DNA of 64,000 nucleotides, from the NCBI RefSeq assembly GCF_035594125.1, contig NC_087173.1, forward strand, positions 4,358,986 to 4,422,985, read 5' to 3'. Every line of letters begins with the position of its first letter. Within the stretch, counting starts at the first letter, position 1. Shown one piece after another: positions 1 to 14,311 of the stretch. The position numbers were made by a program, and so were the translations under genes. Source of the stretch: Scylla paramamosain. Taxonomy: Eukaryota > Arthropoda > Malacostraca > Decapoda > Portunidae. Below the pieces are notes generated by a model. That model had not been told where the DNA came from. It worked only from the letters and a program-made list of their open reading frames with translations, and ran no database searches.

Positions 1-86
1 TTCCTCCTCCTCCTCCTCCTCCTCTTCCTCCTCCTCCTCCTCCTCCTCCTCCTCCTCCTCCTCCTCCTCCTCCTCCTCCTCCTCCT
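1..86. repeat. (TCC)n microsatellite at the window edge
   Basis: Triplet array with one TTCC interruption near base 25. It is cut by the window start, so its full length is unknown. Confidence 0.95.
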
Positions 87-229
87 CTCCTTTCCCGCCC
101 ATTACTCCTCTCACTAATTACCTCTGTGACGCGCTCTGCAACTCAAGGAGGCCGCACGCAACGCTCTTGTTGTGCTAATAATGTTGCTAAACTTTCATCA
201 TATATCGCAGTTTGTGTGCAAGACGCGAA

Positions 230-232
<3 letters not shown>

Positions 233-302
<70 letters not shown>
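233..302. repeat. (GA)n microsatellite
   Basis: Pure GA dinucleotide run of about 35 units. Confidence 0.97.
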
Positions 303-305
<3 letters not shown>

Positions 306-565
306 AAAACTACTTGTGAAGCTCTGTTTTTTTTTATTCCCACAAGTGTTATAAGGTTCAAAGTACTTAGTCTTGCCAATTTACGTAAGCTTGTATTGTA
401 TGTTTTTAAAAAGGAGCTTAAAATCTTCTTCTACACAATACATATGTAAGTGACATTAAGAATATGGAAAGTACTTGTGTGCTGAGCCATTTTGAATTTT
501 CATTCCTGGCTGTTTTTCGTTTTATCATTTTTGAGTGTATGTTTGTTAGTGATCATTATTATTAC

Positions 566-566
<1 letters not shown>

Positions 567-623
<57 letters not shown>
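567..623. repeat. (TG)n microsatellite
   Basis: TG run with a single TT interruption near 607. Confidence 0.95.
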
Positions 624-1001
624 CAGTTGAAGCAAATATCAATCGAGGACCGTATCTTTACTTAAATGATTAGCTATATCATTCACATTATTATGCAATT
701 TTTTAAGGAGGTAACAAAATAAGATTGCAAAATAACAGTTGATATACACAAGGCGGTGTTTGAGCATTTGAAGACTGCCAGCTGACATCGTCCATACATT
801 TATGCAGTCTTCTCTTGACGCTACCAATGTCTTTCCGCTCAACATTTTTTTACTAAGTTTATCGCACCAATTTATAAAGAAAGTATTTGCGGGGTGGTTT
901 TACTTATCTCGCTTTTGTCTGCGTAACTTAATTTAGTGTATTATATATATAAAGCTTTATATGTAATTGGAATCTGATAATCTATGCATTTGTTTTATGT
1001 T

Positions 1002-1064
<63 letters not shown>

Positions 1065-1085
1065 TCATCATCATCATCATCATCA
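1002..1085. repeat. (CTA)n-(TCA)n compound array
   Basis: About 21 CTA units pass directly into about 7 TCA units. A one-base change in the unit is fixed across the second block. Confidence 0.95.
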
Positions 1086-1241
1086 CGGTAAAACTTTTAA
1101 TACATGCAAGTGAAAGCGTCTTCCCGGGATGCAATCACACAAATGCGTTGTTATTCTTTGCCTCTATATCAGTGTGGACGTGACCTAAAGGCGAAGGAAG
1201 ACTCGGTGGTAATAATTCATATAGCCTGCTGTGTTTTTCTA

Positions 1242-1413
<172 letters not shown>

Positions 1414-3352
1414 CTTAGGTTGATGACATTCCTCACCAAATTCATTTCGCGACATGGCGTTGAGGTGCCCAGACGTACAGCATTCCTCAGCCTCATTCCT
1501 CACGATTTACAACACCTGCCTCGTCTTCTCGTCTTCCTCACGCCTCACTCTTCCTCCTGTTACTCCCATTATCATTATTTTTATTACTATTATTGCAGGT
1601 CCTTTATCCCGCGCCGCTTTCCCAATTGTCTCAGAAGGAAAGATAGTGGGAGGGAGACACAGTGTGGGAGGGAGAAGAATAGGATCGTAAATCTTAAGGG
1701 AAATAACTCCTCTTCCTTCCTTTATTCTTCATTGTTCAGGTATTGGTTCCTGATATAAATAAATCTCTTCTCACATCGCCTACGTACGCCTCCTTGTTCT
1801 CGTTCTCCTTTTCTTTTTTTCTTTTTCTTTCTTCTTCGTGTTCGTCTTCTTGTTCTTTTTTTCCTTTTCCTCTTCCTCCTCCTCCTCGTCTGCGAAATAT
1901 TTAATCACGTACCTTTTTATTAATCAGGTGAGAGCAACTTTTACCTTTCCTTTCCCAGTGCTCGGAAAGAATCACCCGAGAGCTTCCATAGAATTAAGAT
2001 AAATAACAAAAAAGATCAAATTTTCTCCTGTATTTCTTTTTCTATACCTGTTCGTGCCTCATAATTTCTCTTTCGCTTCTCTCTCTGTGCCTTCTCTTTC
2101 CCCTCTTCACGTTTTTCTTCGGTGTCTTACTTCCCTCCCCTCTCACACTCCCTCCGTGTCTCTCACCGTGTCTCTCTCGCTCCTAAACTCCACAAACTCT
2201 CTCCTTTGTCATCGGTACGAGTTCTGACAAAGTGGCTTCAGAAAATATTACCTTGAACAACGCTTGTCACACCTTCCGTTCCCAGCCTCGTAGCAGCCAG
2301 GTGACTCCTTTGTTAACCTAACGCCGCGCACTGACAAACGCCCCGTGTCGGCCCTCCAAGGATATGAAGCTAACCCGACGCTTTCGTGCCTCAAGTCAAT
2401 ACCTCGTGCGAGATGGATGACCGGCTGGGCGGCGAGGAGTGCGGGGTTAGGCAAGTTTCATAGGCTGGAGCTGCTCAGGTGTAGAGGCGTTGCGTGTCTC
2501 TTGGGATAGGAGGAGTTGAGTTTGGCCGTTTGTGTTGGTTAATGTTCTTATTTGTGAGGTATATCTTGAGTTTTGGAGGATTTCTTAGGGCGGTTAGTAA
2601 GTTTTTTTTTCCTCTTCTTACCTCTATTTTCTGTTCAGGTGGAGAGATGTTGGGTGTTTCTTGGAATGGAAGGCGGTATTTCTGGTAGTCTGTGTTTCTG
2701 AATGTGCCCTTACGTATATCTGTAGTTTTTGAGGATTAGTTAGGGAAATATTGATAGGGAAAATTTGTACACTACTTCCTTTTTATTTTGTGGAATAGTT
2801 ATCTTGAGTTTTTAAAGATTTCGTTTGGTGAAATTAACAAGGGCAGACTTTTCTATTGTGTTATCATTGGAGCACTCCTCAGTTGCTCTGTTGAGAGAAA
2901 ACACAGTGGAAAGAAACGCTTTTTTCTGACACAAAGACTCGCTATTTTTATTTATTTTTTTTTTTTAAGTGCGCCTTTGTTTACAACTGCAATTCTTAAG
3001 GATTCTCTATGGCGAAGTTAAGAAGGAAAAATGTGTTTATTATTATTATTACTATTATTATTATTAGATTAATCTTCTGTGATTCTCCTGAGGGAAAAAC
3101 TGGAGAGAAATGTTATATTTTCTTTTGGGATGGAAAGACTTAAGTTTGCTCGTCTGTGTTTGTAAATGTGCTCTTGTTGTGTATATATGTGATTACTTGA
3201 TTGGGAATTCAAATGTAAACCAGAAGTGCGTCTGTTTGGAAGGATATTGGAGTGGTCCTGTCTGGCTATTCGGATAAACACATGTTTATTCGTTTAAACA
3301 TTGCGACCCTTGATGCATAGAAAACATGGAGCTGCAGATGCATGTATACCCA

Positions 3353-3357
<5 letters not shown>

Positions 3358-3445
<88 letters not shown>
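3358..3445. repeat. (GA)n microsatellite
   Basis: Pure GA run of 44 units. Confidence 0.97.
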
Positions 3446-3448
<3 letters not shown>

Positions 3449-5077
3449 AAGGAAAATAGAGAAGCAATTTTTCTCCTCCATTAGTCATGAGAGCACATAA
3501 TGATTACTGGCACATTGAATATTGTAGTACTGCGTGTGGCCGTCACTTGTTTTGATCGGGACCTATGCGTGTGTGAAGTGAGTACTGCGTTTAGCTCTAG
3601 TCATATCGAGGGTTATGAATGGAAATGATGCTGGATTTATTTACTTATACATTTGCCGTCACTGATATCTACCCCGATCAAAACTTCATCACTATAATCC
3701 CCACGTGCCGACCCTCAACACACAGGGAAACGTGATGCTCGCCCACCACTTGTTGCTCGGGATTTGTCAGTGTGTTAGGATGTCAGTGTGTCAAGGGTCT
3801 CTGTGTCCCTGTGTCCGCTGCGCCGTGCATTGTGTTTGAGTTGATTGTGTTCTCCTGTCTTTGTGCGTCTGTGCCTCTGTTTATGTGTTCCTCTTCCCTC
3901 ACGCTTCATCACTCCTGGCCAAGAGAAAACAAAGAAAAAGAAAACAGCAATCAGTTTCGTTGATATCAGTGAGTTGTCTTTTTCTTTTCCCTTCCACGTG
4001 ATTGCATTTCAGTGAAAAGATAGCGGTGTGGTATGCTGTGTTATGCTGTGTTATGCTGCGTCGCTGACCTTTGATAATACCGCGGGTTGCGTACTCCACC
4101 CAGGAACACGAGAAGAACCACAACGTCCACAGCATTTTTTAACTTCTTGTGGGGCATGGCACTACGCACTACGGAATTCCACACTTTTTCCCCGCACGAC
4201 TGAATGGCTATTTTTACCTGCATCTTTGCAAGCGTCCTTTTCCCTTCTTCTATGCGTACGAGTTTACCGAGGGAATTTTCTTTGTATAGATTTTCTGCTG
4301 CGAGGGAAGTCTGGTGGAGGCGTGGCCAGTGTTCCGAGAGGGCCACGCTTCGTCGAGCCTCTGTTATTGACATCCCAGAAATTATGCACCATATTTGTAT
4401 TGTATGTATCCAGGAGCCTCAAGAACCTCGTAGAAGCTGAGACTCAACACGTCCTCTACCAGGCATCGCAATACTCGTTTTTCAATCCATAGTCGCTTTT
4501 CCCTTTACGGTGATGACAGTTTTACAAGTCCAGGGGCTGAAGGGACTCGCCTCAAAGTGCTCCAGTGGCATTTTCGGTGTCAGGGCTCGCGTACTAGGGA
4601 AGGAAGCGTGCTATAAAGATTGCATTTATTATCGGTAAAGGCCTCGTAGTGGAATATGTTTGCAGAAGAATCCTGAGAAAATTTGCGGCCGGGAACATGA
4701 GGCCAGCAGGGACGCCAGGCCATCCTAGACCACACACCCCCTACTCCATCACCGCCGCCACCTGCCTCGCCTCGTCTCATGGGACTACGAGAGTAGAGGT
4801 GAGCTTAATTGGTGGATGTGTTCCCGTCAGACGCAACAAACATTCACGACTTTCATACTTAGATGAAAGTAGATATATGGAGAGGACGGTACGAACTTAG
4901 TCAAGTACACTACTTATTAACACACAGAAAATTCAATTATGTTGAGTAGAAATAGAAACAGAGACAGGACACTACATATTTCCGCCAGACACAAGAAATA
5001 TTCAAGACTTTCAAGCTTAAAAAAAATGTTACATAAAAAGTAGATTTGTGAAGAGGACAATACGAAACTAAAATAAT

Positions 5078-5203
<126 letters not shown>

Positions 5204-5399
5204 ACTTGAATAAACGATCTGTGCCCAATTGCCAATATGCTCCAGTCCGGCGTTCAATCAGCGTGGGGCCTGAAGGTCGTGGTACATTACAAACAAGGGT
5301 TAATGCATCGCCCTTCACCGCCTCACTTCAGCCTGCCGGGCCAGTTCCTCGTTCACTGAGGCGAGAACAAGGGAACAAGGCATAGCTTAGTTCAATTTG

Positions 5400-5401
<2 letters not shown>

Positions 5402-5435
<34 letters not shown>

Positions 5436-5444
5436 ACATGATAT

Positions 5445-5529
<85 letters not shown>
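5402..5529. repeat. (GT)n / (AC)n inverted pair
   Basis: A (GT)14 run at 5402-5430 is followed by a short spacer that is itself near-palindromic (TGTACAT and ATGTACA), then by (AC)n at 5446-5529. The arms are complementary, so the strand can fold into a long hairpin. Confidence 0.9.
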
Positions 5530-5530
<1 letters not shown>

Positions 5531-5585
5531 CGTTTTACTTGTTTCCACTCACAGAGATCGTTCATTGTTTTGTTTCATGTCATAG

Positions 5586-5589
<4 letters not shown>

Positions 5590-5671
<82 letters not shown>

Positions 5672-5699
5672 ATGAGCACACACGCACACGCACACACAC
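5590..5699. repeat. (GA)n then degenerate CACG/CA
   Basis: Pure GA to 5670, then a short CACGCACACG stretch. Confidence 0.93.
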
Positions 5700-6157
5700 C
5701 ATACAGTATATCAGCCTGAATCGTCACATTTCCAGCTCGTCTTTGCCTTACATCGCATTTGTCTCATCTAGGACACATACAGGACATGAGCGTTGCCTGT
5801 CAGCGCTCCGTCAGGCAGGTAAATTGGGTTACCTCACCTGGCGACCTGTCTCGGGAGCGCGGTGGAGCAGAAACTCACCTGCTCCTCGCTCGAGTCTTTA
5901 GTGCTAAATATCAAGAAACTCGGGGCTCGTTTTCTCTTGTTTTGTTTTGTTTTCTTCTTTTTTTTTGAGGGGAGACGCATTGAATCTTAGTAGTGTTTTC
6001 AATTAAGGAGATTACGCATTAGTTACTTCCACTGGTACTACTTTTTGTCTTAGAAGTAAATAAATTGTTAAGAATTACTCACTGAATAGTCTTAAGTTGC
6101 AACTGTTATATTAGACGTATATATTAAATTAAGAGTTTTGGGAGATATTAGTCAGGT

Positions 6158-6283
<126 letters not shown>

Positions 6284-6704
6284 CCCCGACATTTTCTTAA
6301 TTCCACCCCAGAGTTCCGGGGGCCACCGTGTAGTGTTTAGAAAAGCTATTACATTAGCATAAGATTCCTTTATCCAATTACACGACGAGCCAAGTTTTCC
6401 CTCTCCGGAGCCTCCTTAGCGTCCTCCTCCTCTCAGGTGCCCGGCAGAGATGAGATACCCGTTTCCAGGAGTCCCATGAAACTCAAAGGCGACTCCTCAT
6501 TAAGACTCCCAGCCAGAAACTTGTGGAGTGAGTCGGTGCGTGACTCAGCTCCTCCGCGTCCCTCTTAGCGACTCATGGTCCGTGGGAGGCGAGAGAGCAA
6601 AGCCTCGCCTCCCTTGACGTGCGATTTGACGAACGTTGATTAAACTGTGTGTGCTGCGTTGGCCGCCCCACGCCTCGTCCATCTCCCGGCTGATGACATT
6701 CTGG

Positions 6705-6706
<2 letters not shown>

Positions 6707-6788
<82 letters not shown>

Positions 6789-6828
6789 CTTACTTCTCCC
6801 AACATTGAATAGGAAATGTTATGATTTT

Positions 6829-6890
<62 letters not shown>
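6707..6890. repeat. (GA)n, spacer, (AC)n(AG)n
   Basis: GA run at 6707-6785, a 43-bp unique spacer, then a compound AC-to-AG array at 6829-6890. Confidence 0.93.
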
Positions 6891-6892
<2 letters not shown>

Positions 6893-7788
6893 GGTGAGCA
6901 AGGATACAAATGAATCTAGACTTTCTATTTAACTTGATTAATAATGCGTACTTGAGTTGCGCTACTTTATTTAATGTTGTTTTCTGTTACAGTACATAAA
7001 TATTAGCTATAAAAAGTTGTCCAGTTGAATAACTATATTTTTCTTTCCTGTAGTACTTGTTACCTAAGTTAATAATTTTCTCACGTTGCCTTTTTTTCTT
7101 CAGTACACGCACGTGGAATATAACATATAACAAAACATTTATTATATCACGTTAACTTTTATAACGTACAAGCTGAAACCCTTTGCGAATCAAGATCATA
7201 CAAAAGGCTAGATTAAGTTTTCGCTATGAAATCTTCTCAAGCAAAATAGAATAATCCGTTATAGATTTAGAGTATAATCATTATGACACCACTGGCAGCA
7301 AGAGGAATGAACCACAAGTAAAAACCCTTTAATGTACTTTTGTTAATTAAGACGGTGCAGTTACATTAAGCAACAAGTGTCGTACTCTCTCTGGAGGTGG
7401 AAGGGGCGAGAGTAATCAGGGAAAATCCACATCGTGTTCTCAATGCCACGCTCCCTCAATCACGACTGAGTTGTCTGGAGAAGGAAATAATCACAAATCA
7501 AAGACGATCCAGAGGGAATGTATTTCGGTGGGGGCCTTGGAGATCTACGTGGCTGTTTCATCTATTAAGGAGGGAGTCTCTTCATCTCGGCAAATGGCTC
7601 GTTGCATCCAGCCTTACACACCGGCGGCCTTTGGAGCGACCGTAAACTTCCCAGGGAGTGAGAGAGGATCCGCGCTCCCCCGGACACTTAATGGCGGCTC
7701 AGTAATGAACAAATCACCCATAATGGCTCTCAATGGTGCTGGATCAAAAGGTATTCGTGTTAAAGAAGACCACTTTTCCTTAGGAGGG

Positions 7789-7790
<2 letters not shown>

Positions 7791-7875
<85 letters not shown>
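7791..7875. repeat. (GT)n microsatellite
   Basis: Pure GT run of about 42 units. Confidence 0.97.
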
Positions 7876-7876
<1 letters not shown>

Positions 7877-8059
7877 AGGTCGGTTTATGTTTCCGGGATC
7901 TTGCTATTGTTGTTAGTTTTCTTATTTTGTTTTTTGAGTGAAAATCTGTTGGCAGTGTTTCTTTCATTGAATTTGCACTGATTCAAGCCTTCATATTCTG
8001 ATTTCATTGCTGCATATTGCCTGTATGGGATTTACATATTTATCTAGTTAAGTGTTTTC

Positions 8060-8062
<3 letters not shown>

Positions 8063-8118
<56 letters not shown>
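8063..8118. repeat. (TG)n microsatellite
   Basis: Pure TG run of 28 units. Confidence 0.97.
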
Positions 8119-8119
<1 letters not shown>

Positions 8120-8299
8120 GCCGACGTTCTCTCTCTCACGGCGCTGTGAAAACTTAAAGCTAAACACACCCCGTACCTTCGCCTCGCCTCACAACTTTGT
8201 TTCTTTGGGATTCAGGGAACGTTTCGGACACTGAGGTCAGTTGGCAGCACATAAAGTACCTTGTCAGCCGCGTTTGTCTCGATCCGATCGCTGAGTGAA

Positions 8300-8640
8300 A
8301 CTGGGAAAGAAAAGAAGAAAAAGAGTAACATTTGACTGCTTTGTTTTATGTCTTCAAAATAAGTGACTTGTGCTGCACCTTAATCATTTATATATAGAAG
8401 TAAATAAAACTACATACAGGGAACGTGCAAACGATGAGGAGAAGCGTTTTAAGTCTTCAAAATGTGCAACGTACTCGTAGATATATTATACCCTATATAT
8501 ATGTATAAAAGTAAGATAAGACTGCATATAGGGAACTTGCGGACGATAAACAGAAGAGTAACATACAACTGCTCTACTTTGGGACTTCATAACTTGTAAC
8601 TACTCGTACCTTAATTATTCCTGTCTAAAAATAAGATGGG
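8300..8640. repeat. Degenerate tandem repeat, about 113 bp period
   Basis: Two related cores lie at about 8398-8448 and 8510-8560. Both read AGTAAx-TAA-ACT-CATA-AGGGAAC-TGC and run into GAGGAGAAG or AACAGAAG. The flanking GAGTAACAT-TGACTGCT and GAGTAACATACAACTGCT segments also match. The copies have diverged, so the boundaries are approximate. Confidence 0.6.
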
Positions 8641-8767
8641 ATACTTAACTCACCTGGTTGACAGTTTAGAGGCTTAGTTTAGTTCAAGGTTCGGCAATGC
8701 TATTCGTGTTGGTATCATTGCTAAACCTTTTCCTTCGTATTCAGTAGAAATTACACGCTACAACTAC

Positions 8768-8940
8768 TTCATATTTCATCGTTTTTTTGCACAACACACA
8801 CACACATAATCTTTTCACCTGTGATACGAAACACCAGCCACTTATTACAGCAGTCAACACTAGTACACCCACGCTGTACACTGCTATTGCACTACGGATC
8901 ATCTCCAGGGATTTCCTCTCCAGACACTACACTCGAAACG
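8768..8940 (+). repeat. Dispersed repeat family B, copy 1
   Basis: This segment aligns base by base, with gaps, to 12237-12406. Shared blocks in order are CTTCATATT, ACACACAC-TAA-CTT-TCAC, GATACGAAA/GATCCGAAA, AGCCACTT, ACAGTCAAC, GCCCAC-CTGTAC, CTATTGCAC and CTACACTC-AAACG. It has no coding potential. Confidence 0.65.
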
Positions 8941-9119
8941 ACCCACACTTCTGATTAAAAAAAGTAATTGTTTCTTAGCACGGCACTGTCTCTTGGTCAT
9001 CGTCATTATTGTCATCTTCAAAATTACGAATGTTGTATTAGGTTTTATGTTGGACTTCTTTTTCTTTTCTTTTTCTTGATATTGATATTTCAGCCTCATT
9101 ATTTTTTCGTGAATAACTT

Positions 9120-9234
9120 GTTACTACTACTGATTCTACTGCTACTGCTTCCACTAATACTACTACTACTACTACTACTACAACTACTACTACTACTGAT
9201 ATTACTAATACTGCTGCTGATGATGATGATGATT
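9120..9234. repeat. Degenerate (ACT)n-(GAT)n array
   Basis: ACT triplets interrupted by CTGATT and CTGCTA steps, ending in about five GAT units. Confidence 0.9.
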
Positions 9235-9530
9235 GATAGGAAGATTATTACAACAAACACACGTAAAAAACAAACAAAAAATATTAAAGACAATCCATAC
9301 CATACCATAATATATCGTTGAAATGAAGGGAAAACAAGCATTAAAATTATGGGGAAGGAAAGTTACGTTTCCCCAAGCCATAATGCAAGACTCTGGGTTA
9401 ACAGGGGTGCGTCTCGTCCATTCCCTCACCTGCTGACCTAAATGTAATCCGCACGCCGACAGCAACACACCACTGGACTCAAAATGTCTTCTCCTGCTGC
9501 TGTATAATTTAACTTGTGCACGTCATTCCA

Positions 9531-9669
<139 letters not shown>

Positions 9670-9780
9670 GTTTGGTAATTGAGTTAATGCGCCACTAGAA
9701 CACAATCATAAAAAATTCCGACTAAAATTTCGAAGTAAAAGCGCTACCTCTTCTACCGAGAAACTACCGTAAGCCAGCAT

Positions 9781-9782
<2 letters not shown>

Positions 9783-9831
<49 letters not shown>
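9783..9831. repeat. (AG)n microsatellite
   Basis: Pure AG run of about 24 units. Confidence 0.97.
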
Positions 9832-9834
<3 letters not shown>

Positions 9835-10071
9835 GTACGTTCGTAGGCGTGTGTCAATCCAAAAGAAGAGGGAAGGGAAAAGTTTGAAAAGAAGGCGGTA
9901 TGGGAGACGAGAAAAGGTGCCAAAAGTATGATGATAAAGGGAATGAAGGCAGACAAGAAGGAATGTGAGGTTAGCACGCTGGAGACACGAGAGGCGCCGT
10001 CCTTTGGTTGGAAGTTACGAGTAGAGGCGAGGAATACAGAGCAGTGAGTGTGCGTGAGATGGAAGAGAAAG

Positions 10072-10267
<196 letters not shown>

Positions 10268-10545
10268 TAATGGATGTGAAGGAAAGGAGGAATAGAGAGG
10301 TGAAGGGAAGGAACTAGAGGACTTAAGATGTTCTGAGGGAGAGGGAAGATGTCCAGGGGAGGAAATGAGGGAAAGAGGAAGGGAGAGAAAGTTGGTGGAG
10401 GCTGAATCAGTGACGAGCGTTGTGTTTATGTCTCCTGCTGTGTGAGTGATCTGTTCTCCTCCTCTCCTTGCTTCTGGTTATTTCCTCTTGTTTCTTCTTG
10501 TTCTTTTTTATTTTTTTGTTATATTCTTCCTTTTTTTTCTTTTCC

Positions 10546-10580
10546 TCCTCCTCCTCCTCCTCCTCCTTCTTCTTCTTCTT
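10546..10580. repeat. (CCT)n-(TTC)n short array
   Basis: CCT triplets change to TTC triplets. Confidence 0.85.
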
Positions 10581-10784
10581 CTGTTCATCGTAATAAGAGA
10601 TTTTCTTTTTTTCACGTAGAAATACTCGTAATATTAAAATAAATAAATGATAAATATATAAGATCAGCGTTCATGTCACTAACAAAAAAAGGAGAAACGT
10701 GTGAAGAGAAGAGAGGACTTGACTGTTCCGCCAAGTTAACACGAACAGCCAACCATTAGCTGTGAAATGTCAAAACACAGCGTT

Positions 10785-11611
<827 letters not shown>

Positions 11612-12139
11612 AGTTCCCGTTAAGTCACAGTAATGATTTTATATTGAATGTTTCGTGGTCATATCAGCTGTGAGCAGAAAGCAACTGAGGCCGTTGTCGT
11701 AAGGGTGGAAGTCCAAGTGCGTGGCGAGGGCTGCAGGACACACGTGGCTTAAAGAGGAGAGTCTCTTCCTATAAGCAGGTGAAGGCGGCAGCCACGGGTT
11801 GTGTTCGAGTAGGAGGCGTGGAGGGACGGAAGGAGGAGAGGGAGGAAGGGGAAGGAAGAAGAGAGGAAGGAAGAAGAAAAACCTGAGGGAGATTAGGAGG
11901 CGAGGGAGTGATGCTGGCAGACTGGAAAGGTTAAGGGATGGAGGGAGAGAAGTTAGAAGGGAGAAATGGAGGGGGAAGTGAATGAGAGTGAGAAAAGGGA
12001 GGGCGTGGATGGAAGTAGGAGTCTGATAGCATCCCCAGGAATCCCCCGTGTCCTATACGTGGCGCTCTAGGACACCTCAGGATACCTTTCTTTCTACACG
12101 CAGCACAGAATATCCCCCGGTTTTTCTACACGGCACAAA

Positions 12140-12236
12140 CACCTAACATTCTCACCTCGGATACGATACACAACCTCTTTACTTAGCACAGCTCCCTACG
12201 CTATTGCAACACACCGCTCTACACACAACTGATACA
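12140..12236 (+). repeat. Dispersed repeat family B, partial copy 3
   Basis: CTAACATTCTCACCTCGGATACGATACACAACC followed by a CTATTGCAACAC block resembles the middle of the copies at 8768 and 12237. The similarity is weaker and the limits are uncertain. Confidence 0.4.
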
Positions 12237-12406
12237 CTTCATATTACTTTTTTTTATATAACACACACGTAACCTTCTCACGTAGGATCCGAAAAACTAG
12301 CCACTTTTCCCTCTTTTCACAACAGTCAACGCTATAACGCCCACACTGTACTATTGCACCATAGATCACCTCCCTGCTTCCTGTACAGTCTCTACACTCA
12401 AAACGG
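12237..12406 (+). repeat. Dispersed repeat family B, copy 2
   Basis: Partner of 8768-8940, same orientation, with the same block order and small indels. Confidence 0.65.
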
Positions 12407-12651
12407 CCTTCACATCGGATGCAACACACTAACCATTCATTTTTACAGCATTCATCATTTATACAGGCATACTGCATGCTGCTCTTGGACCTTCGTCTCA
12501 CCCACCAGTTTTCTGTTTCTTTTGCGCCACAGGAACTCCTTGTTGAGGCGCCACTCACTATTTTATTATAGCCAAGATAGTTACAACTCTCAACCAGGTG
12601 TGAGGAAGGATCAGCTAAGAAATATGTTCATTACTCTCTTGTAATTGATTG

Positions 12652-12757
<106 letters not shown>

Positions 12758-13289
12758 GGTATTCGCTTGTGATGAAAGGAACGTTACTTGCTGTACATAA
12801 AGGAAAGAAAAGAAGAAAAATGTCGATGACTAAAGGCTTATTTAATTCGGTATATTATTTAACGTGACTTAAGGGAAATAAAAGTGGATGAATAAAAACT
12901 TGTTCTTTAAAGACCAACTCGCGGCCACTTCTCAGCTTTACAAAGACAAGAAAGGACAACGTGGATAAGACTGAAAATCTTTGTTTCATTACTAAACTGT
13001 AACTAAAACACACATGTATCACAAAACATAATTCGTCCTCTTGTGTTTGGCGCGAGTGAACTGGTCCTCGCTGGCTGTTGTCCTCGTCACTCCGGTGTTA
13101 GAACTCAAAACTTTTCAACGGGACGCTCAATTCGCTCCACGCTCTCCGCGGGACGATCTCAGAGCGTGCTACTGTGCCCTGAATGCTCCACAGGCGGCCT
13201 TCAGGAGCACACCAAGGGACTCTTACCCACAACACATGAGCTCACACTCTTGAACGCTTCCTACTCCAATAAGAACTCCTCACAGGACA

Positions 13290-13440
13290 CAGAGATGATT
13301 AAGCGGATTCTCACGGGTGTCTTTTCCTACTGGTGGTGCAGAATTCTTGTTAAACTGTCGCGAGAACAATACAAACACCCCTTAAAACACAAATATCTTC
13401 CTTTACAGCGGGTAGAAAAGTGGAAATACTCGTAAGACGC
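13290..13440 (+). repeat. Dispersed repeat family A, copy 1
   Basis: Contains GAGATGATTAAGCGGATTC, then a GGTGTCTTTTCCTACTGG segment, then GGTGGTGCAGAATTCTTG and TTAAACTGTCGC. These blocks recur in the same order at 13535, 30800 and 62310. There is no open frame; it behaves like a short interspersed element. Confidence 0.65.
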
Positions 13441-13534
13441 CAAAACGTTTAGGGATACAGACCATAATCCCTACATAACTACACAGCTCCAGGAACAACC
13501 ATGACCTTAAGACCACTGTTTCTAAATGCTTTGG

Positions 13535-13720
13535 AGTCTCACCAGGACTATTTTTAAAGGCCACACAAGAGATAAGTCAAATTCTCTTGTGTATTTTTTC
13601 CCTTTGTATGCGCAGGATTCCTATTGATACATCACTAAAACTGTGAAATCACTCTTGAGAAAAATTGTAACTTCTACTGCAGTATTCGAGATGATAGATG
13701 GTAAAGTTTAAGGATACGAA
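13535..13720 (+). repeat. Dispersed repeat family A, copy 2
   Basis: Starts with GGACTATTTTTAAAGGCCAC and continues through GAGATAAGTCAAATTCTC, GCGCAGGATTCCTATTGA, ACATCACTAAAACTGTGAAATCAC and CTACTGCAG. It matches the copy at 30800 almost end to end. Confidence 0.65.
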
Positions 13721-13860
13721 AGATTAATCAAATCCTCCCCCTCTTTTTTTTTTTTTTTTTCCTTTCCCCTGTGCAGAATCCTTGTTAATATATCACTACA
13801 AATATGGAAGTAGTCCTGAAAAAAAAATTCCAGATGAGGTTTGGTAAAATTTGAAGATAA
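13721..13860 (+). repeat. Dispersed repeat family A, copy 3 (degenerate)
   Basis: GATTAATCAAATCCTC, a poly-T run, then GTGCAGAATCCTTGTTAA, ATATCACTAC and GGTTTGGTAAA. Three family A copies therefore lie head to tail within about 600 bp. Confidence 0.55.
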
Positions 13861-14203
13861 GTTAATTTTTTCTGGAGTAGTACGAAGAAAAAAATTTCAC
13901 TCAGATCCTAAATAATACAAGCGAATATAAACAGATCTTGCGTATCCCACATATCACCCCAGCTCTTTCGCACCTTCTCTGGATAACCTGCATAAACTTA
14001 ACATCTCAAATCCTGCAATGAGAGCTATATGAAGATTTAATCCCACTTATAAAGCATTAGATCCTCCTCAAAACACGCCTTGCCAAGAAACCACTTTTGC
14101 TTCATTTTAACAAATATATGTGAATAAGATATATTAAAACTATATACATGCACACGAACTATACACTAAAATACACAACAAGAAAATGATATGTGACACC
14201 TGA

Positions 14204-14311
<108 letters not shown>

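Noticed and set aside
4041..4492. Overlapping frames of 110 and 154 codons on opposite strands
   Set aside because: There are no conserved motifs, and both are open over the same unique stretch, as expected by chance.
13043..13435. 130-codon frame without simple repeats
   Set aside because: It overlaps family A repeat sequence at its end, has no recognisable domain and no splice or codon support.
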